Source: Polaromonas sp. JS666 (GTDB taxonomy: Bacteria > Pseudomonadota > Gammaproteobacteria > Burkholderiales > Burkholderiaceae_C). Taken from it: a stretch of DNA of 64,000 nt. Below, in pieces: positions 28,398-35,747 of the stretch. The stretch is from contig NZ_FNHX01000006.1 of NCBI RefSeq assembly GCF_900103405.1, forward strand, positions 1-64,000. Direction: 5' to 3'. The notes beneath the pieces are model-generated. The model was not told the origin of the DNA, searched no databases, and worked only from the letters and a program-made list of their open reading frames with translations. The position numbers and the translations under genes are program-made. Within the stretch, counting starts at the first letter, position 1. Every line of letters begins with the position of its first letter.

Positions 28398-28491
28398 GAG
28401 ATGTCTCCTTGTAGTTAAGTTCACGGGTCGAAAAAGCAAAATCCGCCAGGCGCCAGGGGCCGGACACACCGGTCGCGTCAGTTGCGCCCGT

Positions 28492-28911
28492 TCAACTGCA
28501 TTGGCTGCGGATATCCTGGGGTACGGGAATGGCTTTCATGCGCTCGGGCTTGTCGGGGTGGCGTATGCAGAAGGCGCGCGTTTCCCGGCCTTCGCAAATC
28601 AGGTCCTCGCCGCGCCGGATCACATGCTTCTGGATAAACACCTTGTCCCGCCACTCTTGCACGCTGGTATGTATGTGCAGGGTTTCGCCATAGGTGGCGG
28701 GCAGGCTGAAGCGGGTGTTGATCTCCAGCAGGGGCGTTCCTATGATGCCGGTGCTCTTGACCAGCTCCCGCCAGGGCGGCACGCCGCATGCGGCGAAGAA
28801 ATTCAGCGACGCGGCATCCATCCAGCGCGAGAAGTTGGGGAAAAACACGATCCCGGCGGGATCGCAGTCGCCGAACGCGACCTTCACTTCATAGACCACG
28901 GTCTTTTCCAT
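28492..28911 (-). CDS. 4-hydroxybenzoyl-CoA thioesterase-like protein
   Basis: This 139-residue hot-dog thioesterase carries FGDCDPAGIVFFPNFSRWMDAAS. It shows extended similarity to the 4-hydroxybenzoyl-CoA thioesterase of Pseudomonas CBS3, including the catalytic Asp in DPAGIV, CGVPPWR and a final CS. That enzyme releases 4-hydroxybenzoate from its CoA ester. In this cluster it would complete side-chain shortening of a hydroxycinnamate. It lies five bases after the dehydrogenase stop. Other aryl-CoA esters are possible substrates. Confidence 0.85.
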   Translation of the reverse strand: MEKTVVYEVKVAFGDCDPAGIVFFPNFSRWMDAASLNFFAACGVPPWRELVKSTGIIGTPLLEINTRFSLPATYGETLHIHTSVQEWRDKVFIQKHVIRRGEDLICEGRETRAFCIRHPDKPERMKAIPVPQDIRSQCS

Positions 28912-28916
28912 GCGGC

Positions 28917-29702
28917 TCACCTTGGCGCCATGCGCAGTGCACCGTCCAGGCGTATGACTTCGCCGTTCAGGTGGTCGTTGTGGACGATGTGCGCGGCCAG
29001 TTGCGCGAACTCCTGCGGCCTGCCCAGGCGCTGCGGAAAAGGAATGCTGGCGGCCAGCGACGCCTGGACCGCTTCGGGCAGCTGCGCCATCAGCGGCGTG
29101 GCGAACAGGCCGGGCGCCACCGTGCAGACGCGGATGCCGTGCTGCGCCAGGTCGCGCGCCATGGGCAGCGTCATGCCGGCCAGGCCGGCCTTGGAAGCGC
29201 TGTAGGCCTGCTGCCCGACCTGGCCGTCGAAGGCGGCGACCGAGGCGGTAAACATCATGACGCCGCGCTGGCCGTCCTCCAGCGGCGCCAGCCTGGCGCA
29301 GGCGGCCGCGAACAGCCGGCTGACGTTGTAGCTGCCGACCAGGTTGATGCCGACCACCCTGGCAAAGTCCTCCAGCGGCGCCGGTGTACCGTCCTTGGCG
29401 ACGATGCGTTTGGCCGACCCTATGCCGGCGATGTTCATCAGGATGCGGGCCGGGCCGTGCGCGGCGGCGGCCTTGTCCAGCGCGGCCTGCACGCTGGCGC
29501 TGTCGGTGATGTCGCAGCCGCAGGCCAGCGCGGCGGCCGGGCCATGGGCCGCGCAAATATCGGCGGCAACCTTTTCGGCGTTCGCCAGGTTGATGTCCAG
29601 CACGGCAACCCTGGCGCCCAGGCGCGCCAGTTCACGGGCGGTGGCTTCGCCCAGCCCCGAGCCGCCGCCGGTGACCAGCGCCGCGAGTCCTTCGATCTTC
29701 AT
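28917..29702 (-). CDS. 3-hydroxyacyl-CoA dehydrogenase-like SDR
   Basis: This 261-residue SDR has TGGGSGLG at residues 11-18, the NAD-type aspartate in VAVLDIN, NIAGIG, and the catalytic YSASK. The sequence TASVAAFDGQVGQQAYSASK is typical of type II 3-hydroxyacyl-CoA dehydrogenases (HSD10-like). In this cluster it would oxidise the 3-hydroxy-3-aryl-propionyl-CoA formed by the hydratase. It overlaps the thiolase stop by four bases, which indicates coupled translation. Confidence 0.85.
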   Translation of the reverse strand: MKIEGLAALVTGGGSGLGEATARELARLGARVAVLDINLANAEKVAADICAAHGPAAALACGCDITDSASVQAALDKAAAAHGPARILMNIAGIGSAKRIVAKDGTPAPLEDFARVVGINLVGSYNVSRLFAAACARLAPLEDGQRGVMMFTASVAAFDGQVGQQAYSASKAGLAGMTLPMARDLAQHGIRVCTVAPGLFATPLMAQLPEAVQASLAASIPFPQRLGRPQEFAQLAAHIVHNDHLNGEVIRLDGALRMAPR

Positions 29703-30952
29703 GCCGCTCCTCCTTGCGGGTTCTCCAGCAGCAGCGCAATGCCCTGGCCGCCGCCCACACAGGCCGAGGCAATGCCGTAGCGCATGCCTGCGCGCTGGAT
29801 CTCGCGCGCGACGGTGACCGTAAGGCGCACACCGGTCACCGCCAGGGGGTGGCCCATGGCGATCGCCCCGCCGTTGACGTTGAGCTTGCCGAGGTCCAGG
29901 TCCAGCTCGCGGGCGACCGCCAGCGTCTGCGCGCCCTGGGCTTCGTTGATTTCAAAACGGCCGATCTGCTCCAGCCTGAGGCCGCAGCGCTCGAGCAGCA
30001 GGCGGATCGCGGGAGCCGGGCCTATGCCCATGATCTCGGGCGGCACACCGACCACCGCGGCGGCCACCACACGCGCCAGCGGCTTGCCGCCACGGGCCTT
30101 CACGTAGGCGCCGGAGGCCACCACGGCAGCGGCGGCAGCGTCCACCAGCGCCGCGCTGTTGCCGCCGGTCTGCACACCGCCGGCATGCACCGCCCTGAGT
30201 TTGGCCAGGACCTCGACGGGTGACGGCCGGGCATGGGTGTCCTGCGCGACTTCCGTCAGCTTGCCCAGGCTGATGCCGCGCGTGGCATAGCCGGGGAGTT
30301 CAAATTTCTCGCTGACCACCGGCACAATCTCCCCGGCGTGAAAACCGGCATCCCGGGCCGCCACGGCCTTGGCGAAGGAGCTGGAGGCGAATTCGTCGAC
30401 CGCTTCGCGCGTGATGCCGTATTTCTTCGCGAGGTTTTCCGCGGTCTGGATCATGTCGATGCCGGCGGCCGAGTCCTTGAGGGCCTCCCACATGAAATCC
30501 TTGAAGCCGACGGGCGCGCCCAGCTTGAAGCCGGTGCGGTGCTCAAAGGCCGCGATCGGGTTGCGCGTCATGCTCTCGGCGCCGACGACCAGCGCCACGT
30601 TGGCCGCGCCGCTCTGTATCTGTTCGCCGGCCTGCCGGAACAGCTCGAAGCCGGTGCCGCAGATGCGCTGCACCATGATGGCGGGCACTTCCACCGGCAC
30701 GCCGGCATACAGGCCGATATGGCGCGGCAGCATGAACTGCTCGAAATCGCCAGGGGCCATGTTGCCGGCAATCACCGAGTCGACATCGCCGGGGCTGACG
30801 CCACTGCGCTGCAGCACGGCGCGCGCGGCCTTGATGCCGAGGTCGGTGGGCGACACATGGCCCAGGGCGCCGCAATAGTCGACCATGGGCGTGCGCATGC
30901 CGTCCAGCATCCAGACGTCCTGGAAGGCAGAGAAAAATCCTTTGTGTTGCAT
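29699..30952 (-). CDS. Thiolase (acetyl-CoA acyltransferase)
   Basis: Thiolases split 3-ketoacyl-CoA with free CoA. The 417-residue protein has the nucleophile in QRICGTGFE (around residue 98), GGAIAMGHPLAVTG with the catalytic His, and the second cysteine in SACVGGGQG. The usual NEAFA motif reads NEAQG here, a change that could suit a bulky aromatic substrate. It lies between the CoA ligase (19 bp gap) and the dehydrogenase (overlap). In context it would release acetyl-CoA and a hydroxybenzoyl-CoA. Confidence 0.9.
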   Translation of the reverse strand: MQHKGFFSAFQDVWMLDGMRTPMVDYCGALGHVSPTDLGIKAARAVLQRSGVSPGDVDSVIAGNMAPGDFEQFMLPRHIGLYAGVPVEVPAIMVQRICGTGFELFRQAGEQIQSGAANVALVVGAESMTRNPIAAFEHRTGFKLGAPVGFKDFMWEALKDSAAGIDMIQTAENLAKKYGITREAVDEFASSSFAKAVAARDAGFHAGEIVPVVSEKFELPGYATRGISLGKLTEVAQDTHARPSPVEVLAKLRAVHAGGVQTGGNSAALVDAAAAAVVASGAYVKARGGKPLARVVAAAVVGVPPEIMGIGPAPAIRLLLERCGLRLEQIGRFEINEAQGAQTLAVARELDLDLGKLNVNGGAIAMGHPLAVTGVRLTVTVAREIQRAGMRYGIASACVGGGQGIALLLENPQGGAA

Positions 30953-30971
30953 GGTGGTGAGGTTCGTGGTT

Positions 30972-32831
30972 TTAGCGTGCGGCGGGTTTAAGGATGGGAT
31001 GCGCGGCGTCCTCGTGCAGGGCCGTCACCAGCACCGCCCGGTGCGTGAGCACGGCGCGCTGGTTGATGGAGCCCTTGTCGGTGACCTCGCCCTTGTCGAA
31101 AGAAGGCGGCTCGTGCATCAGGAGCAATCGGCCTATGCAGCTGGCGCTGCCAGTGGCGCTCTGCGCGAGCGTGTCCAGCACAGCCTGGAAATGCGCGATC
31201 ACCTGCTCGCATTCGAGAACCTCGCGCAGCGGCGCCTCGGGCGCAAGCCCCGAGAGCGCGCGCACCGCGGGGGATGGGAAAACCAGCGCGCCCACTTCCC
31301 TGAGGTTGATGCCCGTGAGGACCACGTCCTGTACATAAGGCGCTCCCGCCGCGATGATTTTCGCGCGCAGCGGACCCACGCTGACAAAGGTGCCGGTGGC
31401 GAGCTTGAAGTCTTCGGCGATGCGCCCGTCGAACTTCAGGCCGAGGTGGATGTTGCCCTCATCAATCCATTTGACGGCGTCGCCGGTGCAAAAAAAACCT
31501 TCCTCGTCGAACGCCTGCGCCGTTTCCTGCGGCGCCCGCCAATAGCCGGGCGTGATGTTGGGGCCCTTGTAGCGGACCTCGGTCTTGCCGTCGATGTCGG
31601 CCAGCTTGAGTTCGATGCCGGGCGCGGGAACACCCAGGTCGCCGGCCTTCACCTCGGGACTGGTCACAAAGATGGCGAAAGGCCCGGACTCGGTCATGCC
31701 CAGGCCGGTGGCCATGACGATGCGTTCGCCCACTTCCTTTTCCTCGGATTCATACAGGCTGTCCCAGACCGGCTGGGCGAGCGAAGCCCCGGCATAAAAG
31801 AACATCTTCACGCGCGACAGCAGATTGCGCCGCAGCTCCGTGTCCGTTTTCATGGCGTTGGCGATGGCCTCAAAACCGGTCGGCACATTGAAGTACACCG
31901 TGGGGGCGATTTCGCGCAAGTTGCGCAAGGTCTCGTGCATCAGCGCGGGTGTGGGTTTTCCGTCGTCGATGTAGAGCGTTCCGCCGTGGAACAGCACCAT
32001 GCCGAAGTTGTGGTTGCCGCCGAAGGTGTGGTTCCAGGGCAGCCAGTCGACCAGCACCGGCGGCTCCTCCTGCAACACCGGCATGGACTGCGCCATCTGC
32101 TGCTGGTTGGCGCACCACATGCGCTGGGTGTTGATCACCGCCTTGGGCATCTTGGTCGAGCCGCTGGTGAACAGGAACTTCACGATGGTGTCCGGGCCGG
32201 TGGCCTGCATGGCGCGGTCCACCGCGGCCGTCGCCGGTGTTGCGGCCAGGTCCGCGAAGCGCGTGCTGGCGCGCCCCTCGATCTGCCCGTCGGCCAGCAG
32301 CACCTCGACCCCCGGCTCCAGCACGGCCTGGATGGCCTTGCCATAACGCTGCGCATCGGCGGCAAACACAAGGCCCGGCGTCACGGTCTTGACCACATGG
32401 CGCAGCTTGTCGTAGTCCTGGCTGACCAGCGAGTACGGCGGCGAAACCGGCACAAAGGGCACGCCGGCCACCAGGCAGCCCAGGGCCAGCTGCGCATGCT
32501 CCAGGCTGTTCTCGGACAGGATCACCACGGGCCGCTCGGCGCTGAGGCCGCGGTCCAGCAAGCCTTGAGCAATGCCGCGCGCCGCCGCCCAGGCCTGGGC
32601 GTAGCTCAGGTGCCGCCATTCGCCGGTCGTGCCGCCGGCAAGCTTTTCGCGCCGCGCCATGAAGCTGCGCTCTGGCGCGGCCTGCGCCCAATGCCGCAGC
32701 CGGTCGGTGATGCGGTCGGGATAGTCTTTCAGGGCCTGGTCGGCGCGCAGGTAGCGGACGCCGGGCTGGCCTTCGCGCAGCACGGCACGGGTCACGCCAA
32801 AGCGCAGCGGGCGGAATTTTGGGGCGCTCAT
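30972..32831 (-). CDS. fcs: Feruloyl-CoA synthetase (hydroxycinnamate-CoA ligase)
   Basis: This enzyme activates ferulate, p-coumarate or caffeate with ATP and CoA. The 619-residue protein has the AMP-binding loop FTSGSTKMPKA near residue 228 and the GLGMTES motif. It also has the segment KFDGRIAEDFKLATGTFVSVGPLR, which is typical of feruloyl-CoA synthetases rather than ordinary acyl-CoA ligases. It is the second gene of the cluster. No clear ribosome binding site precedes its ATG; instead the leader holds repeated AGAGAC units. Confidence 0.9.
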   Translation of the reverse strand: MSAPKFRPLRFGVTRAVLREGQPGVRYLRADQALKDYPDRITDRLRHWAQAAPERSFMARREKLAGGTTGEWRHLSYAQAWAAARGIAQGLLDRGLSAERPVVILSENSLEHAQLALGCLVAGVPFVPVSPPYSLVSQDYDKLRHVVKTVTPGLVFAADAQRYGKAIQAVLEPGVEVLLADGQIEGRASTRFADLAATPATAAVDRAMQATGPDTIVKFLFTSGSTKMPKAVINTQRMWCANQQQMAQSMPVLQEEPPVLVDWLPWNHTFGGNHNFGMVLFHGGTLYIDDGKPTPALMHETLRNLREIAPTVYFNVPTGFEAIANAMKTDTELRRNLLSRVKMFFYAGASLAQPVWDSLYESEEKEVGERIVMATGLGMTESGPFAIFVTSPEVKAGDLGVPAPGIELKLADIDGKTEVRYKGPNITPGYWRAPQETAQAFDEEGFFCTGDAVKWIDEGNIHLGLKFDGRIAEDFKLATGTFVSVGPLRAKIIAAGAPYVQDVVLTGINLREVGALVFPSPAVRALSGLAPEAPLREVLECEQVIAHFQAVLDTLAQSATGSASCIGRLLLMHEPPSFDKGEVTDKGSINQRAVLTHRAVLVTALHEDAAHPILKPAAR

Positions 32832-32837
32832 GATGTT

Positions 32838-32887
32838 TCGTTGTCTCTTGTCTCTGCTGTTTTTGCTTTGCGTCTCTTCGTCTCTTG
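32838..32887 (-). repeat. AGAGAC-type short repeats in the leader of fcs
   Basis: In the 89 bp between the hydratase and ligase genes, the minus strand carries AAGAGACG twice in tandem and AGAGACA twice in tandem, joined by a short A-rich stretch. The purine-rich units may serve as ribosome loading sites, since no normal Shine-Dalgarno sequence is present. Confidence 0.6.
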
Positions 32888-32920
32888 CTCACCGGGCCTT
32901 GGTGGCACCCGCCGGCGGGC

Positions 32921-33694
32921 TCAGGCTTTTTTCACCTTGGCGGCCCTGCCGCTCAAAAAATCCTTGACGCGGTCCTTGGCCTCGGGCGCGCTTTGCGCCA
33001 CCGCCGCCATCAGGGCCTCGGTGAAGAATCCCTGGTCGGCCGGCTGCTCGGCGATGCGCGGCAGGGCATGCATCAGGGCGTAATTGGTCAGCGGCGCGTT
33101 TTTCGCGACCTGGCCGGCCAGTTCCAGCGCCTTGTCGAAGGCCTGGCCTTGCGGCACCAGGTATTGCGCCATGCCTATGCGTTCGCCTTCCTGGGCGCTG
33201 TAGACGCGGCCGGTCAACATCATGTCCGTCATGCGGGCCGTGCCTATCAGGCGCGGGATACGCACCGCGCCGCCGCCACCGACAAAGATGCCGCGCGAGC
33301 CTTCGGGCAGGGCGTAAAAAGCGCTTTCATCGGCGACCCGGATGTGGCAGGCGCTGGCCAGTTCCAGGCCGCCGCCGACCACCGCGCCGTGCAGCGCGGC
33401 GATCACGGGCACGGGGCCGTACTGCAGGCGGTCCAGCGCGGCATGCCACATGCGCGAATGGTGCAGGCCCTGGCTGGCGTCGCGCTCCTGCAGTTCGCTG
33501 AGGTCCAGGCCGGCGCAGAAGTGGTCGCCCTCGCCGTGGATCACGGCGGCCCTGGCGGCGGGCGGCAGGTTTTCAAACATGTCGCGCAGCGCCAGCACCA
33601 GGGCATCGCCCAGAGCATTGCGCTTGGCGGGGCGCGCCAGGCGAATCACGGCAATGTCGCCGCGCATTTCGAGAATCAGGTGTTTTTGGGTCAT
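32921..33694 (-). CDS. Enoyl-CoA hydratase, crotonase family
   Basis: This 257-residue crotonase has the oxyanion-hole segments HFCAGLDLSE and GAVVGGGLELASACHI. Both catalytic glutamates of true hydratases are present, one in GGGLELA and one in YALPEG. Feruloyl-CoA hydratase-lyases lack the first glutamate, so this enzyme probably hydrates the double bond without cleaving the side chain. It is the first gene of the seven-gene minus-strand cluster and has a promoter with a MarR-type palindrome just upstream. Confidence 0.88.
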   Translation of the reverse strand: MTQKHLILEMRGDIAVIRLARPAKRNALGDALVLALRDMFENLPPAARAAVIHGEGDHFCAGLDLSELQERDASQGLHHSRMWHAALDRLQYGPVPVIAALHGAVVGGGLELASACHIRVADESAFYALPEGSRGIFVGGGGAVRIPRLIGTARMTDMMLTGRVYSAQEGERIGMAQYLVPQGQAFDKALELAGQVAKNAPLTNYALMHALPRIAEQPADQGFFTEALMAAVAQSAPEAKDRVKDFLSGRAAKVKKA

Positions 33695-33716
33695 AGGAGT
33701 CTTTTCAGTGAGGCCA

Positions 33717-33745
33717 ATTATGATTATGAATCATAACTATTACAA
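33717..33745 (-). promoter_or_regulatory. Promoter of the hydroxycinnamate cluster
   Basis: On the minus strand TTGTAA (33740-33745) and CATAAT (33717-33722) are 17 bases apart. The -10 box matches consensus at five of six positions. The hydratase ATG (33694) follows 23 bases after it. The whole spacer is occupied by the palindrome at 33718-33736. Confidence 0.65.
33718..33736. promoter_or_regulatory. Perfect inverted repeat, probable MarR operator
   Basis: TTATGATT-ATG-AATCATAA is an inverted repeat with two 8 bp arms and a 3 bp centre. It is AT-rich in a GC-rich genome and overlaps the -10 box and spacer of the predicted promoter. Size and symmetry are those of MarR-family operators. The local MarR gene is the likely partner. 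Confidence 0.75.
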
Positions 33746-33900
33746 CGAGGCTGATCGGCTTTTTTGGCAGTGAAAACCCTAGGAGCCGAAAAGGCGAGGC
33801 GGATCGCGGCGGCACACAAAGAGCCGCGCAGGCGACTGCGGCGCCCGGCGGGCGCAGCCCGGTTCAGGCCAGCTTTATGACGGTTGGAATCAGGAAAGGC

Positions 33901-34734
33901 TCAGATATTGAGCCACTTGAGCAGCTCGCGCATGCGCGGCTCGGACGTGGTGTCGAACTGCTCCACGCCTATGCGCTTGAGCACGTCCTTGCCGGCGTCG
34001 CTGGCGGGCAAGGCCAGCAGTTCTTCCTGGATGGCCTTGAGCTGCTCGGGCTTGATGCGCTTGTGCGCCACCATCGGAAAGTAGGGTTGTGGCACGCTCT
34101 TGTGAATGATGCGCCCGCCGTCTTTCTCCCACTTCTTGGCGATGCCTGAATAGGAGGCCACGCCGCCCACATCGGCGAACTTGTTGTCCAGGTAAAAGCC
34201 GACCGCGGCCTGCTCGCGCACGAACTGCACGTTTTCCTTGCCCACCAGGATGCCCTTGTCGCGCAGTTCCGCGGCGCAAAAGCGCGACATGTAGGCGATC
34301 TGCTCGGGCAGGGCGATGCGCTTGCCCTTGACGTCGTCGATGGTCTTCAGCTCGGAACCCTTGGGTGCGATGATGAAGCATTGCCCGTCGGGTTTGGTGC
34401 TGGCGATGTAGCTGTAGCCGTAGTCGCGCATGCCGCGCGCCGGGTAATCGCTGGGGCGGGCCATCACCAGGTCGAAGCGGCCGGTCTGCATGCCCTCCTC
34501 CAGCTGCTTGAATTCGCGCGCGAACACCACGCTGACCTTGGCCTTCATGGCTTTGCCTATCACTTCGGCCAGGCCCTGGTACTTGGCGATCACCTGGGCA
34601 TGGTCCAGGCCACCCGAGGTGCCTTCGCTGATGCCCAGCACCAGCTGCTGGGCCGGGGCTTGCGCCATCGCGAGGCCGGGCCCGAGCAGGCCGGCTGCTG
34701 ATACGAATGCCAATGCCATCAAATCGCGCAACAT
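33901..34734 (-). CDS. PhnD-like periplasmic binding protein
   Basis: This 277-residue protein has a signal peptide (cleaved near AMAQA) and the PhnD/phosphonate-binding fold. It has VLGISEGTSGGLDHAQ, then FAREFKQLEEGMQTGRFDLVMARPSDYPARGM and a late PQPYFPMVAHKRIKPEQ. PhnD relatives bind phosphonate, phosphite or other small anions for ABC uptake. No permease or ATPase gene lies beside it, so the ligand and partner are open. AAGGAG lies before the ATG at 34734. Confidence 0.8.
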   Translation of the reverse strand: MLRDLMALAFVSAAGLLGPGLAMAQAPAQQLVLGISEGTSGGLDHAQVIAKYQGLAEVIGKAMKAKVSVVFAREFKQLEEGMQTGRFDLVMARPSDYPARGMRDYGYSYIASTKPDGQCFIIAPKGSELKTIDDVKGKRIALPEQIAYMSRFCAAELRDKGILVGKENVQFVREQAAVGFYLDNKFADVGGVASYSGIAKKWEKDGGRIIHKSVPQPYFPMVAHKRIKPEQLKAIQEELLALPASDAGKDVLKRIGVEQFDTTSEPRMRELLKWLNI

Positions 34735-34860
34735 AAGTTACTCCTTATACAGAGTCCGCATGCTAAAGGCGTCCCTTGGGACTGGCTAGCTGTGATTACC
34801 CTTAAAAGCGCGCCTCGGCAGACAGGCGGCAAGCGCTTGCGGCCGGCCGGCGATGACACA

Positions 34861-35256
34861 ATGCGGCGCATGAAACATGCGCCTTCTTCCCTGGCCGTCG
34901 CCCTGCTCCTGGCCCTGTCCGCCTGCGGTTCGGCGCCGCGGACCAGCCAGGACCCGCTGTCGATTGCCCGCGCGCCGGTGGCGGCCGCCATCAATGATTA
35001 CCAGCGCTGCGCCGACCAGGCCCTGCTGCCGCTGAAAACCGACACAAGCCAATCCGTCTTTGTGCTCGCCGACACCGCCCTGGCCGCCTGCGATGCCGGC
35101 CTGGAGCAGGTGCGGCGCAGCATCCTGGCCGACAACGCGGGCCACCCCTATGTAGCCACCTTCGCGGAGGAAGCCAGCGCCAACATCCGCACGCGCACCC
35201 GCAACATGCTGGCGCACAGCCTGAACCGCGCGCGGGAAACGCAGCCGGCGAACTAG
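34861..35256 (+). CDS. Small predicted lipoprotein, unknown function
   Basis: This protein of 131 residues has a lipoprotein signal with lipobox LSAC near residue 22. The mature part is largely helical, with two cysteines (RCADQALLPL, LAACDAGLEQ) that may form a disulfide. I do not recognise a family. A second ATG at 34870 is equally possible. The last four bases overlap the stop of the convergent gene that follows. Confidence 0.65.
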   Translation: MRRMKHAPSSLAVALLLALSACGSAPRTSQDPLSIARAPVAAAINDYQRCADQALLPLKTDTSQSVFVLADTALAACDAGLEQVRRSILADNAGHPYVATFAEEASANIRTRTRNMLAHSLNRARETQPAN

Positions 35257-35711
35257 CGCAGGCTCTTCACATAACGCGGCGCATTCGGGTCGCGGTGCTT
35301 GCGTTCGCGATGGCCCTCTTCGCCAAAGATCGCGCCGAAGGTCGATTCGATGAAACCCGATTCCGGGTAAACCTCTTCCTCGGTATCTATGGAGCGCGCG
35401 CTCTGGCGGTCAGGCTGGGGCGGCGGGGCCATCACGGGGGCGCTGCGCTCCTTCACGGCCTCCGACACCATCTGCACCAGCGGCACCCGTGGCTTGGGAT
35501 CGGGCACGGCCATGATCTCCTCCAGCCTGTCGGCCCAGACGGCCAGGTCGGGGTGGCCGTCCTCGACCGCCCTCTCACGCGCAAAACGCGCGATCTCGGC
35601 CGCGTACTCAATGTTGCCGGCCATCCACTCGGTGTCGGTCACCCGGCCGGTCTTGCGGCGCAGCAATACGTGCAGGTGGGCGGCGATGGCGATTTTCTCG
35701 TTGGAAGGCAT
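35253..35711 (-). CDS. Conserved hypothetical protein
   Basis: This 152-residue protein has no signal peptide or membrane helix. The first 70 residues are helical (MPSNEKIAIAAHLHVLLRRK), and a proline- and charge-rich tail with EEVYPESGFIESTFGAIFGEE follows. I do not recognise a family. It lies 36 bp after the ammonium transporter gene on the same strand, so it may be expressed with it. Confidence 0.6.
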   Translation of the reverse strand: MPSNEKIAIAAHLHVLLRRKTGRVTDTEWMAGNIEYAAEIARFARERAVEDGHPDLAVWADRLEEIMAVPDPKPRVPLVQMVSEAVKERSAPVMAPPPQPDRQSARSIDTEEEVYPESGFIESTFGAIFGEEGHRERKHRDPNAPRYVKSLR

Positions 35712-35747
35712 GGCGTGGTGTCCTTCAAAAGGTGAAATGCCGGCAAC

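Noticed and set aside
28492-29556. Longer frame extending upstream of the thioesterase
   Set aside because: The extension overlaps the dehydrogenase gene in another frame; homologues start at the ATG at 28911.
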